Shown here in pieces: positions 16,770-24,806 of a stretch of DNA of 64,000 bases. Made by a program: the position numbers and the translations under genes. A model generated the notes under the pieces. It saw nothing but the letters and a program-made list of their open reading frames with translations, was not told the DNA's origin and did no database searches. Source of the stretch: JBCCGR01 sp039029195 (GTDB taxonomy: Bacteria > Pseudomonadota > Alphaproteobacteria > Rhizobiales > Rhizobiaceae); the NCBI GenBank assembly GCA_039029195.1, contig JBCCGR010000002.1, positions 62,001-126,000 on the forward strand. The letters run 5' to 3'. The number at the start of each line of letters is the position of its first letter. The stretch's first letter is position 1.

Positions 16770-17559
16770 GTCCGCCTCCCAGATAGAGAGCCTGGACTTC
16801 CGGGTCTTCTTCAATCTCGGCTGGTTTGCCTTCCTTGAAGATGCGCCCATTGTGCATCATTGAGACGGACTGGGAGACGCGCAGTGCCACATCCATGTCG
16901 TGCTCGATGATGATGTAGCCCATGTGCGAGGGCAGACCGGTCAGAATTTCTATGAGTTCGGATCGCTCCGTCGGGGAAAGGCCAGCGGCGGGTTCGTCGA
17001 ACAGAATAAAGCGCGGCGCTCCTGAAAGGGCCATCGCAATTTCAAGCTGGCGCTGCTGTCCGTAAGAAAGGTTGGAGACCGGAACATCCTTGACGTCCTC
17101 AAGATGCACGACCTTCACCAGGTCTTCGGCAGAGGACACCAGCGCATCGTCCGTTCGCGGGCGAACGAAGGAAAAGCGGTTCCGCGAAACGCCGCAGCAG
17201 GCGAGATAAATATTGTCGAGCACGGTCAGGCCGGTGAACAAAAGCGAAATCTGATAGGTGCGCCGAAGCCCGCGCCGAATCCGCTCATGCGCCGCAAATT
17301 CGGTGATGTCCTCACCAAAGAACCGCACGGTTCCCCTTGTTGGTAGAAAATCACCGGTGATGCAGTTGAACAGGGTCGTTTTTCCGGCACCATTTGATCC
17401 CAGAACCGCCCGGCGTTCGCCCGGGCGAACCGAAATGGTAATATCTTCCATCGCGGCCAGTGCACCGAAATATTTCGACACGCCGCGCAGTTCGAGCGCG
17501 TTACCGGTGCCGGTCGCGGTGAGCCGTTCCGCGATGTTTCGGGTCGCAAGATCAGCCAT
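16762..17559 (-). CDS. LivG-type ABC transporter ATP-binding protein
   Basis: A ~265-residue ABC ATPase of the branched-chain amino-acid/urea/amide class. It has Walker A GSNGAGKTT, the LivG-typical FFGEDITEFAAHERIRRGLRRTYQI stretch, signature LSYGQQR, Walker B FILFDEPAAGLSP and the IEHDMDV switch. I use the ATG at 17557-17559, which overlaps the LivM stop by eight bases (ATGGCTGA), the same arrangement as at this gene's own 3' end. ATG codons six and twenty-one bases further upstream are possible. It forms the cytoplasmic ATPase pair with the LivF fusion protein. Confidence 0.9.
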   Translation of the reverse strand: MADLATRNIAERLTATGTGNALELRGVSKYFGALAAMEDITISVRPGERRAVLGSNGAGKTTLFNCITGDFLPTRGTVRFFGEDITEFAAHERIRRGLRRTYQISLLFTGLTVLDNIYLACCGVSRNRFSFVRPRTDDALVSSAEDLVKVVHLEDVKDVPVSNLSYGQQRQLEIAMALSGAPRFILFDEPAAGLSPTERSELIEILTGLPSHMGYIIIEHDMDVALRVSQSVSMMHNGRIFKEGKPAEIEEDPEVQALYLGGGHD

Positions 17560-18682
17560 CGCCATCTCGCTGAATTTCACCGGTCAGGCGATCGCGGCCT
17601 CTGCTTTCGCGCCAGCGGTCCCACAGGCCCAGAATGCCGTCAGGAGAGAAGAAAACGATCAGCAAGAATGAGATGCCAACCAGCAACTGGAACCGGTCCC
17701 CCGCCATTCCGAGCGAATTCAATATGTCGATCGCGAAAATTTTCAGAACCACATAAATGATCGCACCGATGAACGGTCCGATCGGACGCCCCAATCCGCC
17801 AATGACCGCGATCACCAGAATGTCGATAACCGGTCCAATGCCCGCCGTTCCGGGAGAAATCTGAGCAGACTGCCAGGTCAGCAGAATGCCGCCGATACCG
17901 GCGATCAGCGCCGCAAATGCATAGGCCGCAATCCTGTGCGCATTGACGTTGAAACCAAGCGCCGCCATGCGTCTTGGATTGTCGCGCACCCCTTGAAGGG
18001 CCAGGCCAAACGGCGCGCGCGAAACGTAGCGAACCGCCAGATAAGCCAGCGTCGCCCAGAACAGGGTGAGGTAGTAGAATGCGGTGGGATCGCGCCAGTC
18101 GACACCAAACAGCATTGGTGGCAGCACGCCGTTGAAGCCGGAAAACCCGTTGAACAGCACATAGTTCTGGCGGGTGAAGTAGAAAAACGCGGACGCAATC
18201 GCCAGCGTGATCATGATCGTGTAGATGCCGTCCGTGCGAACGGCCAGAGCTCCGGTGATCGTTCCGAACAACACAGCAATGATCAGCGAGATCGGAATGG
18301 TTGCCCACCAGGGCCAGCCAAGGGAAATGGCGGTGATGGCGCTCTCTCCGAAAATCGCCATCATGTAACCGGCGGACGCTGCAACAGTCATCTGGATGAG
18401 GCTCACCATCCCGCCATACCCGGCCAGGAACATGAGGGAGAGGGCGATCATGCCGAGAATGAAGGCCCAGCCGAAAATCTGATTGAGCACAAATCCCGAC
18501 GCAATGCTCGGCATCACCAAAAGCACCACCGCAAGCACCCACCAGGCTGGAGAAATCCGCTCATACCAGCTCAGATTTGAATCATCCGATGGAATGTCGG
18601 CGGTGGGTTTCGACGATTCAAAATCTTCGACAACCGAAAACAACGAGCGACGACGCGAAGGTGTTGTCGTGATGTCGGCCAT
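17552..18682 (-). CDS. LivM-type ABC transporter permease
   Basis: A 376-residue inner-membrane permease of the branched-chain amino-acid family, with about ten hydrophobic segments and the family block FALQGVRDNPRRMAALGFNVNAHRIAAYAFAALIAGIGG. The start is the ATG at 18680-18682, two bases after the LivH stop and preceded by GGGGAGGG. Longer readings upstream run into the LivH gene. The ~45-residue soluble N-terminal extension before the first membrane segment (WVLAVVLLVMPSIASGF) is longer than usual. It forms the transmembrane channel with LivH. Confidence 0.9.
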   Translation of the reverse strand: MADITTTPSRRRSLFSVVEDFESSKPTADIPSDDSNLSWYERISPAWWVLAVVLLVMPSIASGFVLNQIFGWAFILGMIALSLMFLAGYGGMVSLIQMTVAASAGYMMAIFGESAITAISLGWPWWATIPISLIIAVLFGTITGALAVRTDGIYTIMITLAIASAFFYFTRQNYVLFNGFSGFNGVLPPMLFGVDWRDPTAFYYLTLFWATLAYLAVRYVSRAPFGLALQGVRDNPRRMAALGFNVNAHRIAAYAFAALIAGIGGILLTWQSAQISPGTAGIGPVIDILVIAVIGGLGRPIGPFIGAIIYVVLKIFAIDILNSLGMAGDRFQLLVGISFLLIVFFSPDGILGLWDRWRESRGRDRLTGEIQRDGDG

Positions 18683-18684
18683 GC

Positions 18685-19698
18685 TCACGCCCTCCCCATA
18701 ATGCCCTGGGGACGAAAGGCGAGCACCACCACCATGATTAAAAAGGTCAGCACCACGGCGTAGGTTGGCATGTACACCGACCCGAACTGCTCGGCGCATC
18801 CGATGATGATCGCACCAATGGCGGCTCCGGTGATTGAGCCCATGCCACCCACGATGACGACCACCAGAGAGGCGAGGAGGAACCGGATGTCCTCACCCGG
18901 CGCAACGGTCTGGAATGTGCCTCCAACCACGCCGGCGAGACCTGCCAATCCCGCTCCAAAAGCGAAAACACCGACAAAAACCAGCTGGATGCGCGCACCG
19001 GTCGCGGAAAGCATGTCACGGTCATCGACGCCGGCGCGAATAAGCATTCCGATCTGAGTGCGGTTCAAAAGGAGCCACATCCCCACGCCGATCACGATCG
19101 CTGCTGCCAGAATGACAAGACGAACAACAGGGTATTTAAGGAAAATCAGATCACCGCTGGAACGCTTTACGCCAGTGACGAAGAACGTCTGAACCGGACC
19201 GGACAGCCAGTCAGGCGGGGTGATGTTGTAAAAATCACCACCCCAGTACCACAGCATCAAATCGGCCATGACGATGGAAATGCCGATGGTGACCAGTGTT
19301 TGACGGAGATCTTCCCCCTCCATTCGCCGGAAAACCAGATATTGCAGCGCAATGCCAAACAGTCCGACGACAATGAAAGCGACGGGAAAGGCCAGCAACC
19401 AGGATCCCGTTGCCGTTGACACGCTGTACCCGATATACCCGCCCAAAAGGTACAGCGAACCGTGCGCCAAATTGACGTTGCGCATGAGGCCGAAGATCAG
19501 GGTGAAGCCGGATGCAACAAGGAAATAGAGGCCGCCTAGTGTGACGCCATTGAAGAGGGCGTTCAAAAACACCTTCTTGCGACCGATCAGATCCTTCAGC
19601 CAGTCCGGCCAGACCGCAAAGATCATCCACAACAGCACCGCCACCACAATGAAGATCAGTGCGGACCAGATCGGCCTGCGCTCGATAAACCGCCTCAA
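18685..19698 (-). CDS. LivH-type ABC transporter permease
   Basis: A 337-residue permease with the LivH signature region NALFNGVTLGGLYFLVASGFTLIFGLMRNVNLAHGSLYLLGGYIGY and the EAA-like loop GVDDRDMLSATGARIQLVF. An extra N-terminal membrane segment (WSALIFIVVAVLLWMIFAVW) precedes the core. The start appears to be TTG 19696-19698, which overlaps the stop of a 30-codon leader ORF as TTGA, so translation is probably coupled to that leader. It pairs with LivM to form the import channel for the operon's substrate. Confidence 0.88.
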   Translation of the reverse strand: MRRFIERRPIWSALIFIVVAVLLWMIFAVWPDWLKDLIGRKKVFLNALFNGVTLGGLYFLVASGFTLIFGLMRNVNLAHGSLYLLGGYIGYSVSTATGSWLLAFPVAFIVVGLFGIALQYLVFRRMEGEDLRQTLVTIGISIVMADLMLWYWGGDFYNITPPDWLSGPVQTFFVTGVKRSSGDLIFLKYPVVRLVILAAAIVIGVGMWLLLNRTQIGMLIRAGVDDRDMLSATGARIQLVFVGVFAFGAGLAGLAGVVGGTFQTVAPGEDIRFLLASLVVVIVGGMGSITGAAIGAIIIGCAEQFGSVYMPTYAVVLTFLIMVVVLAFRPQGIMGRA

Positions 19699-19787
19699 AA
19701 AACCAACCCTTCAATGATGGATTTCGAGCACTTGACCCCAAGCGGTCTAACGGCACGGATTTGTCGCATTTTACACGCGATCTTCAC
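19695..19787 (-). CDS. 30-residue leader peptide coupled to LivH
   Basis: The small ORF begins at GTG 19785-19787, six bases after a strong GGGAGG site, runs 30 codons (MKIACKMRQIRAVRPL...) and ends in TGA 19695-19697, sharing TTGA with the TTG start of livH. It is in a different frame from livH, so it is not an N-terminal extension of it. The peptide is basic, with two Cys and no clear signal sequence. The strong ribosome site belongs to the small ORF, whereas livH itself has only a weak AAGGG before a TTG. This suggests that livH translation depends on ribosomes finishing the leader. It could be chance; coding status is unproven. Confidence 0.5.
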   Translation of the reverse strand: MKIACKMRQIRAVRPLGVKCSKSIIEGLVF

Positions 19788-19805
19788 GTTTATCCTCCCA
19801 GTCGC

Positions 19806-19822
19806 GCGCACGAAACGTGCGC
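19806..19822. promoter_or_regulatory. 17-base inverted repeat upstream of the liv/Mo operon
   Basis: A perfect palindrome GCGCACG-AAA-CGTGCGC (7-base arms, 3-base spacer) lies 19 bases upstream of the leader GTG, between the AraC-type regulator gene and the operon. No T-run follows it on the minus strand, so it does not look like a terminator. It could be an operator site or a 5'-UTR hairpin near the leader ribosome site. No convincing -35/-10 pair was found nearby. Confidence 0.4.
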
Positions 19823-19911
19823 CAACAGGTCAGACACTAGAAAAATATGCGGTGAGAACGCGTACCCCAGAGTATTGGGCGTTGGCCGATTATCGCCAAA
19901 AAAATGGCTGC

Positions 19912-20742
19912 TCAGGCAGCGACATGAGCAACGCGGCGATAGTCGCTGGGTGGTATTCCGACATTTGACGAGAAAAACCGAGTGAAGCTTGCCTGCGAGG
20001 CAAACCCGAGGTCGTAGCCGATGTCTGTGACCGACTTGTTTGTCCGCATCAGGTCTTCAATTGCGTGCTCGGCCCGCAGGGTGTTCAGATAGAGATTGGG
20101 CGTGATGCCCATCTGTCTTTTGAACAGCTTGAAGAAATGCGGGCGCGAAAGGCCGGATTCTCTGGCAAGCCAGTCAATCTCTACTTCCTCGCTGAAGCGC
20201 TGCTGCATGATGCTCAGCGATTTGCGAACGCGGTAGTCGATAAACCGGCGTTTGAACTGGGTGGCTATCGCATCCGAAGAGATGGTGCCCCAGCTCTGTT
20301 CGAAGCATTGGCGTGTGGTTTCAAACAGGAACCCGTCGAACAGTTCAGACCCTTCCTGCTCCATGAGCAAAGAGGTGAGCCGCGACACCCAGTTGGCAAC
20401 CGGCGCGGTCATATCGACGAGATGCGATCCGAAAGACAGGCCGTAGGCGGCAGATTTGCTGTGCTCCAGAAACCAGATCGGCTTGATGTAGAGCGTCAGT
20501 GTAATGAGCGGGTTTGACGGATCGTCAATACTGAAACTATGTGGCTCCCATGGGCTGACCGCTGCCGCGCAGTTGCGATTGATCTTTTGAACGTGGTCGC
20601 CGATGGTGATGCTCCCTCCACCGCCATCCAGCCAAAAAATGAGATGCGCCTCTCTGTGGGCATGAGTGATGATTGGCTTGTTCAGCTCATAAAGAGCTGC
20701 TCGACCAAACTCACCGTGGTGCACGGAGATGGCATCACTCAT
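19912..20742 (-). CDS. AraC family transcriptional regulator with N-terminal cupin domain
   Basis: The 276-residue regulator has a cupin-like sensing domain (~5-150; THAHREAHLIFWLDGGGG, SPWEPHSFSI) and a C-terminal double helix-turn-helix domain (~180-272) with IDWLARESGLSRPHFFKLFKRQMGITPNLYLNTLRAEHA and VTDIGYDLGFASQASFTRFFSSNVGIPPSDYRR. ATG 20740-20742 has GGGAGG six bases upstream. It lies between the binding-protein gene and the permease operon, on the same strand, and is the obvious candidate activator of the downstream operon in response to the pathway substrate. Confidence 0.9.
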   Translation of the reverse strand: MSDAISVHHGEFGRAALYELNKPIITHAHREAHLIFWLDGGGGSITIGDHVQKINRNCAAAVSPWEPHSFSIDDPSNPLITLTLYIKPIWFLEHSKSAAYGLSFGSHLVDMTAPVANWVSRLTSLLMEQEGSELFDGFLFETTRQCFEQSWGTISSDAIATQFKRRFIDYRVRKSLSIMQQRFSEEVEIDWLARESGLSRPHFFKLFKRQMGITPNLYLNTLRAEHAIEDLMRTNKSVTDIGYDLGFASQASFTRFFSSNVGIPPSDYRRVAHVAA

Positions 20743-21120
20743 TGCGTTCCTCCCGACATAAAACCGCTGCAGATGAGCGATCGGGCCGGATTTGACCGTT
20801 GAGACCTTCCCTGAGTCAAGGAAAATAGCCCGGATAGAATACTCTCAGGTATGAAATGCGGCTTCAGGTTATGTTTTGAATGGCTTGCCACCGCTGACTT
20901 TGTCGTCGCGAGAATCTCAAGCGCAGGAATGTCGATTAGCCGATTTGCCCTGGCATTCGACAGATGTGACCTCTTGATCCAGGAGAAATTCAACGCGTTT
21001 GGAGCCACAGATATCAATGGTTCCTGATCCCGGCAAATGCTCCTGTGATGCGGTTGCCCGCTTGTTGTATGGACCAGAAGGTTGGTTGCTTGTAGTGACG
21101 TGCGAATCTGGGCAGCAAAC
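20743..21120. other. Intergenic region between the AraC gene and the binding-protein terminator
   Basis: About 380 bases upstream of the AraC-type gene. I found only its Shine-Dalgarno site at the left end. No convincing coding frame, tRNA or strong promoter pair could be recognised. It should contain the regulator's promoter because a terminator closes the preceding gene. Confidence 0.5.
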
Positions 21121-21155
21121 AAAAAATTGCCCCGGACACCAAAGCATCCAGGGCA
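21121..21155 (-). terminator. Rho-independent terminator of the LivJ-like binding-protein gene
   Basis: Read on the minus strand, TTGCCCTGGA pairs with TCCGGGGCAA (ten pairs, one G-U) around a ten-base loop and is followed directly by TTTTTTG. It begins 26 bases after the binding-protein stop. It separates this highly expressed type of gene from the AraC gene downstream. Confidence 0.85.
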
Positions 21156-21181
21156 ACTGTTGCGCGATCAGACGGGAGTTA

Positions 21182-22435
21182 TCAGTCGCACTTTACGATG
21201 TCGCGCGACGGCAGTCCCAGAGCGCGGAATTTGGCCTCGTCAACACCAAGTGTCTGATTGACGTTCTCGACCACTTTCACCAGCTTGTTGCTCAAGCCGC
21301 CATCTTTCTCCACCACTTCGGTAACGAAGTTGGTGCCAACGGCCTGACGGTTGCCATCAAGCTTGATCTTACCGTTCGGCGCGTCGAGCTCAAGCGTTGC
21401 AAGGCAACCACGAAAGGCTTTGTGACCGTCTGACAGATCGCCATTGACCTTGTTTAGGCACTGCAGCGCAGCGTTGGTGGAGTTGTAGTAGCCGGTCGCC
21501 AGCAGCGCCGGTGACGGGAACCGCTCTTCCGGTGGGAAAGCGTCCTGATAGGCTTTCACGAACTTCTTCCAGTTTGGATTGTCCCAGTCGTCAGCCTGCG
21601 GACCGGAGGAAGGTGTTCCTATCAATGCGTTCTTTGCATCACCCTTTGACGAAAGAACCGTGCCGTCCACCATGATCGTGCCGCCGATGAGATTGGCGTC
21701 ACCACCAGCCTGCTGGTACTGGTTCAGGAAGTTGACAGCATCGCCACCGCCCAGGCCGAGATAGATGGCATCAACATCGTCTGGCAGGTTGGCAATGATC
21801 GAGGCAAAGTCTTTAGTGCCAAGGGGAACCCACTGGCGCTCAACAATTTTGCCGCCAGCGTTGCAGTAGCCCAGGGCAAATCCGAGGAAGTTGGTGTAGG
21901 CAAAGGAATAGTCCTCCGCGACGGATGCGACCGTTTTCCACCCCTTCTCATTGAACACATATTCGCCAAGACCAGCGCCCCATTGTGCTCCATCCATGTT
22001 GAAGCGGAAGAAGTTTTCTGCCGGATCGACGAAGGTTGTTTCCTGTGCCCCGGAAATGCCGTTGATGATCGTCACCTGCGGTTGGGTTTTGGCATAGTCC
22101 CGCAAGGCAATGCCTTCCGAACCGGAGAGCGGCCCGATGACAATGTCGACCTTGTCCTGCTCAACAAGCTTCTTCACACCGCGAACAGCGCTGTCGGGGC
22201 TGGCGTCGGTTGACTGAATGATCGTTTCGATCTCTTTGCCGCCGGCTTTGCCACCAGCTTCTTTCAGAGCAATCTTCAGCCCGCGAATTCCGTCTTCACC
22301 CAGTACGGTATAGGTACCTTCCAGGGTCGCCAGCACGCCGACTTTGATTTTGTTGCTGTGGCCGTCGGCCCAGGCAATGGTGGAGACTGCCGCCATTGCG
22401 ACCAGGGACGCGGTCGTTATCAAAAACCTTTTCAT
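21182..22435 (-). CDS. LivJ-type ABC transporter substrate-binding protein
   Basis: A 417-residue periplasmic binding protein starting at ATG 22433-22435 (AGGGAGG upstream). It has a clear signal peptide (MKRFLITTASLVAMAAVSTIAWA) and the type I fold: IKVGVLATLEGTYTVLGEDGIRGLKIALKEAGG, DKVDIVIGPLSGSEGIALRDYA, and NAALQCLNKVNGD near the C-terminus. It should deliver the substrate to the LivHMGF-type transporter encoded downstream. It is separated from that operon by a terminator and the AraC gene, giving it its own expression level. The ligand is not evident; branched-chain-type binding proteins also take amides, aromatic acids and urea. Confidence 0.92.
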   Translation of the reverse strand: MKRFLITTASLVAMAAVSTIAWADGHSNKIKVGVLATLEGTYTVLGEDGIRGLKIALKEAGGKAGGKEIETIIQSTDASPDSAVRGVKKLVEQDKVDIVIGPLSGSEGIALRDYAKTQPQVTIINGISGAQETTFVDPAENFFRFNMDGAQWGAGLGEYVFNEKGWKTVASVAEDYSFAYTNFLGFALGYCNAGGKIVERQWVPLGTKDFASIIANLPDDVDAIYLGLGGGDAVNFLNQYQQAGGDANLIGGTIMVDGTVLSSKGDAKNALIGTPSSGPQADDWDNPNWKKFVKAYQDAFPPEERFPSPALLATGYYNSTNAALQCLNKVNGDLSDGHKAFRGCLATLELDAPNGKIKLDGNRQAVGTNFVTEVVEKDGGLSNKLVKVVENVNQTLGVDEAKFRALGLPSRDIVKCD

Positions 22436-22733
22436 ATAATCCTCCCTATGGAATTCATGCATCGGACGCATGGCGCACCACGATGAGCGTCAATGGTGCA
22501 TTGAATTCAAAGGCAGACGTATGGCGCAGGGTGCGGGCGCATACCGTGAAGTCTCATTTTGGCGGCAGGGCGGGGTTTGTCTCGCCAACAACAGGTGGAT
22601 TGAGGATCTGAAACGGCGTCACGATAAATGCCGGACGATCAAAGGGCCTGGCCAAAGTCAGGCCATGGCAATTCGCGCCGCGGCACAAAGAGGAGAATAA
22701 GGCTTTGAGGATTCTTCTAAGCCGTTGATTTTG

Positions 22734-22809
<76 letters not shown>

Positions 22810-23215
22810 CCAAGACCGTGGAACGTTCTTTCAAAGTAACACCCCAACGATACCGATGAAGCGTGTTTTGTGCTGCCAAGGTCTGAAAGCTCGCGGGTTA
22901 TAGGCGTTAGCAAATATCATGTCCAGAGGATAGTGCGGCCAAATTGCCGCCCACCGATCAATCGAGTTTTTCCAGCCGAAACGGGGTGTTAGAACCTGCA
23001 ACCGGTTTGGCTAAGGCTGATTTTGCAATGCCTTGGAGCGCATCACCGTTTCATGGAACCGCTTCTGCACCCCACGTATTTGCTTTGCCGCAACTCCTTT
23101 TCCTTTTGATGATTCCATCAAAAGGGGAACGCCTTCAATGCCACCGGTGTTCGGTGATCGACATTTGTGAAGACTTCAATGAATGCTGAAACCATTCATC
23201 GAATGGTATGTCAGG
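22810..23215. other. Intergenic region with a dispersed repeat
   Basis: A 400-base gap between tRNA-Phe and an SDR gene. Apart from the tRNA promoter expected at its left end and the 98-base repeat at 23034-23131, nothing coding was recognised. Confidence 0.55.
23034..23131. repeat. 98-base dispersed intergenic repeat, copy 1
   Basis: It begins TGGAGCGCATCACCGTTTC and ends in a hairpin CCTTTTGATG-ATTC-CATCAAAAGG followed by GGAACG. A second copy of identical length is at 63891-63988, same orientation, about 83% identical by hand alignment. Both copies are intergenic. Its ends carry no transposase gene or evident target duplication. Confidence 0.75.
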
Positions 23216-23935
23216 TCAAAACCGTTCCACCCAGGGCCGAACCGAGAGTTCATTGCTCCACACCGAACGGTGCTGATTGATGAGATCGAGATAGCTTTGC
23301 GCGATGGCGTCTGGATCAAGCATGGAATCGGGATTGTCGGTAGCATCGATCCGCTCTGGCCGGTCGGGATTGCGGATGCCGCCATCGATGTTGATCCAGG
23401 CAACATGAATACCCTTTGGGTGAAGTTCTCGCGCCATGGACTGGGCAAGTCCACGTTGGGCAAACTTTCCCATGGCGAATGAGGCCGAACTTGGAAATCC
23501 TTTCACTCCGGCTGAGGCACCCGTGAAGAGGATGGTTCCTTTCACCCCGCCTCGGTGATCTTCTGCATCTGGCTGGGCCAACATCCGTCTGGCGGCCTGC
23601 TGCCCCACAAGAAATGAACCGAAGGCTGTGATTTCCACAGCACGTTTGACCTCGTCCGGATCAAGTTCGGCAATCGGCCCGCGCTGGCGCGCTGAAGGGT
23701 TGTAGACGACAACCCGCAGCGGGTCTTCAATAGCTGCAAACAGCGCGTCAACTGACTGCGGATCAGACCCATCGCAGCTTACGGCATTGGCGTTGACCTC
23801 TTCCGCCAGCGGCATGATCTTTTCGGTGTTTCGGGCTGCCAGCGTGAGTTGATAGCCTTCTTTGTGCAACAGTCTTGCAAGCGATGCTGAAAGACCACTG
23901 CCAACGCCGACGATGAGTGCCTGAGGGTTTTTCAT
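23216..23935 (-). CDS. SDR family oxidoreductase with Tyr-to-Phe catalytic change
   Basis: A 239-residue Rossmann protein, ATG 23933-23935 with AGGA nine bases upstream. It has an N-terminal GVGSGLSASLAR nucleotide motif and AARNTEK at the cofactor-specificity position. The catalytic block FTGASAGVKGFPSSASFAMGKFAQRGLAQSMAREL keeps Ser141 and Lys157 but has Phe153 where the catalytic Tyr is expected. The same FAxxKFA pattern recurs in a distinct SDR subgroup ending HVAWINIDGGI, so the change is probably a subgroup trait. Its activity is uncertain. It is followed 12 bases upstream by a YwaF-like gene in the same direction, suggesting an operon. Confidence 0.88.
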   Translation of the reverse strand: MKNPQALIVGVGSGLSASLARLLHKEGYQLTLAARNTEKIMPLAEEVNANAVSCDGSDPQSVDALFAAIEDPLRVVVYNPSARQRGPIAELDPDEVKRAVEITAFGSFLVGQQAARRMLAQPDAEDHRGGVKGTILFTGASAGVKGFPSSASFAMGKFAQRGLAQSMARELHPKGIHVAWINIDGGIRNPDRPERIDATDNPDSMLDPDAIAQSYLDLINQHRSVWSNELSVRPWVERF

Positions 23936-23947
23936 CAAAACAGGTCC

Positions 23948-24715
23948 TTACTTGCCACCAAGATTTGTCTGGCTGGAAAGCCTTCCCGCACTCCAGCGTT
24001 GCCAGGGTCTGATGCGGAACAGGATGTCCATGATCGCCATGTGCAATATGGCGGCGAGCTCCACACCGAGAATGTACCAGGGCCAGGGTCCGATCAGGAA
24101 CGGATTATCCACCATTGGTTTCTGATTGACATAGAGATAGTTCGCCCCGCTCCACAGATTGAAGGCAAACACAAAAATCAAAATCACATTGATGGCCAAA
24201 AACACTCGCGCGGCGCTCCAGCGATATGGTCGCATGCCCGCCACAGACAACATGACCGGCGCTGCAAGCAAAATGCCGTGAGTGAAATAAAAGTCATAGA
24301 CCATAAACGGGTTCATGCCCTGGGTGAATTCGGGCGTGAGAATTGAATGAATGCCGCTGGGAAAAGCCAGATAGGCGCACCAGTCATAGGCATTCTGATT
24401 GCGCGTCAGAAACAGGATTCCGACGAACAGGAATGACAAGCGGCACAAATGAAGCGGCAGGGAATCCACAACGGTCCAGCTCTGATCGATGAAAATCAGA
24501 AAGAGCTGCGTCACCGCAAAGTGGACAAATACATATACGCCCATCCAGTAAAACAGGCGATTGCGACCATCCTCACCGGTGGCTCGCACAGCCCAAACGA
24601 GCCCGGCGATCAACACCACCGAAAACACGATGCCGAACCACCATAATGGCGTGAGCGGCTCCACCACGTAATGCTCGCGTACGAGCAGTTCTCCCCCCGC
24701 CAAGGCGTCACCCAT
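23948..24715 (-). CDS. YwaF/TMEM164 family membrane protein
   Basis: A ~255-residue integral membrane protein with about seven hydrophobic helices. The block DSLPLHLCRLSFLFVGILFL, YLAFPSGIHSILTPEF and the FYFTHGILLAAPV helix are typical of the YwaF (TIGR02206) family, whose animal relative TMEM164 is an acyltransferase. I use ATG 24713-24715, which has AAAGGA five bases upstream, rather than a TTG seven codons earlier. It is co-directional with the SDR and divergent from the methyltransferase. Function in bacteria is unknown to me; lipid modification is a guess. Confidence 0.82.
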   Translation of the reverse strand: MGDALAGGELLVREHYVVEPLTPLWWFGIVFSVVLIAGLVWAVRATGEDGRNRLFYWMGVYVFVHFAVTQLFLIFIDQSWTVVDSLPLHLCRLSFLFVGILFLTRNQNAYDWCAYLAFPSGIHSILTPEFTQGMNPFMVYDFYFTHGILLAAPVMLSVAGMRPYRWSAARVFLAINVILIFVFAFNLWSGANYLYVNQKPMVDNPFLIGPWPWYILGVELAAILHMAIMDILFRIRPWQRWSAGRLSSQTNLGGK

Positions 24716-24806
24716 TGCTTCCTTTGAATATTGCAATAATCGTGGGTTATCATGGCGCCAGCGTCAACTGCGCAAGAACGCGCGACCTGCGAGAGGTTGG
24801 ATTCCA

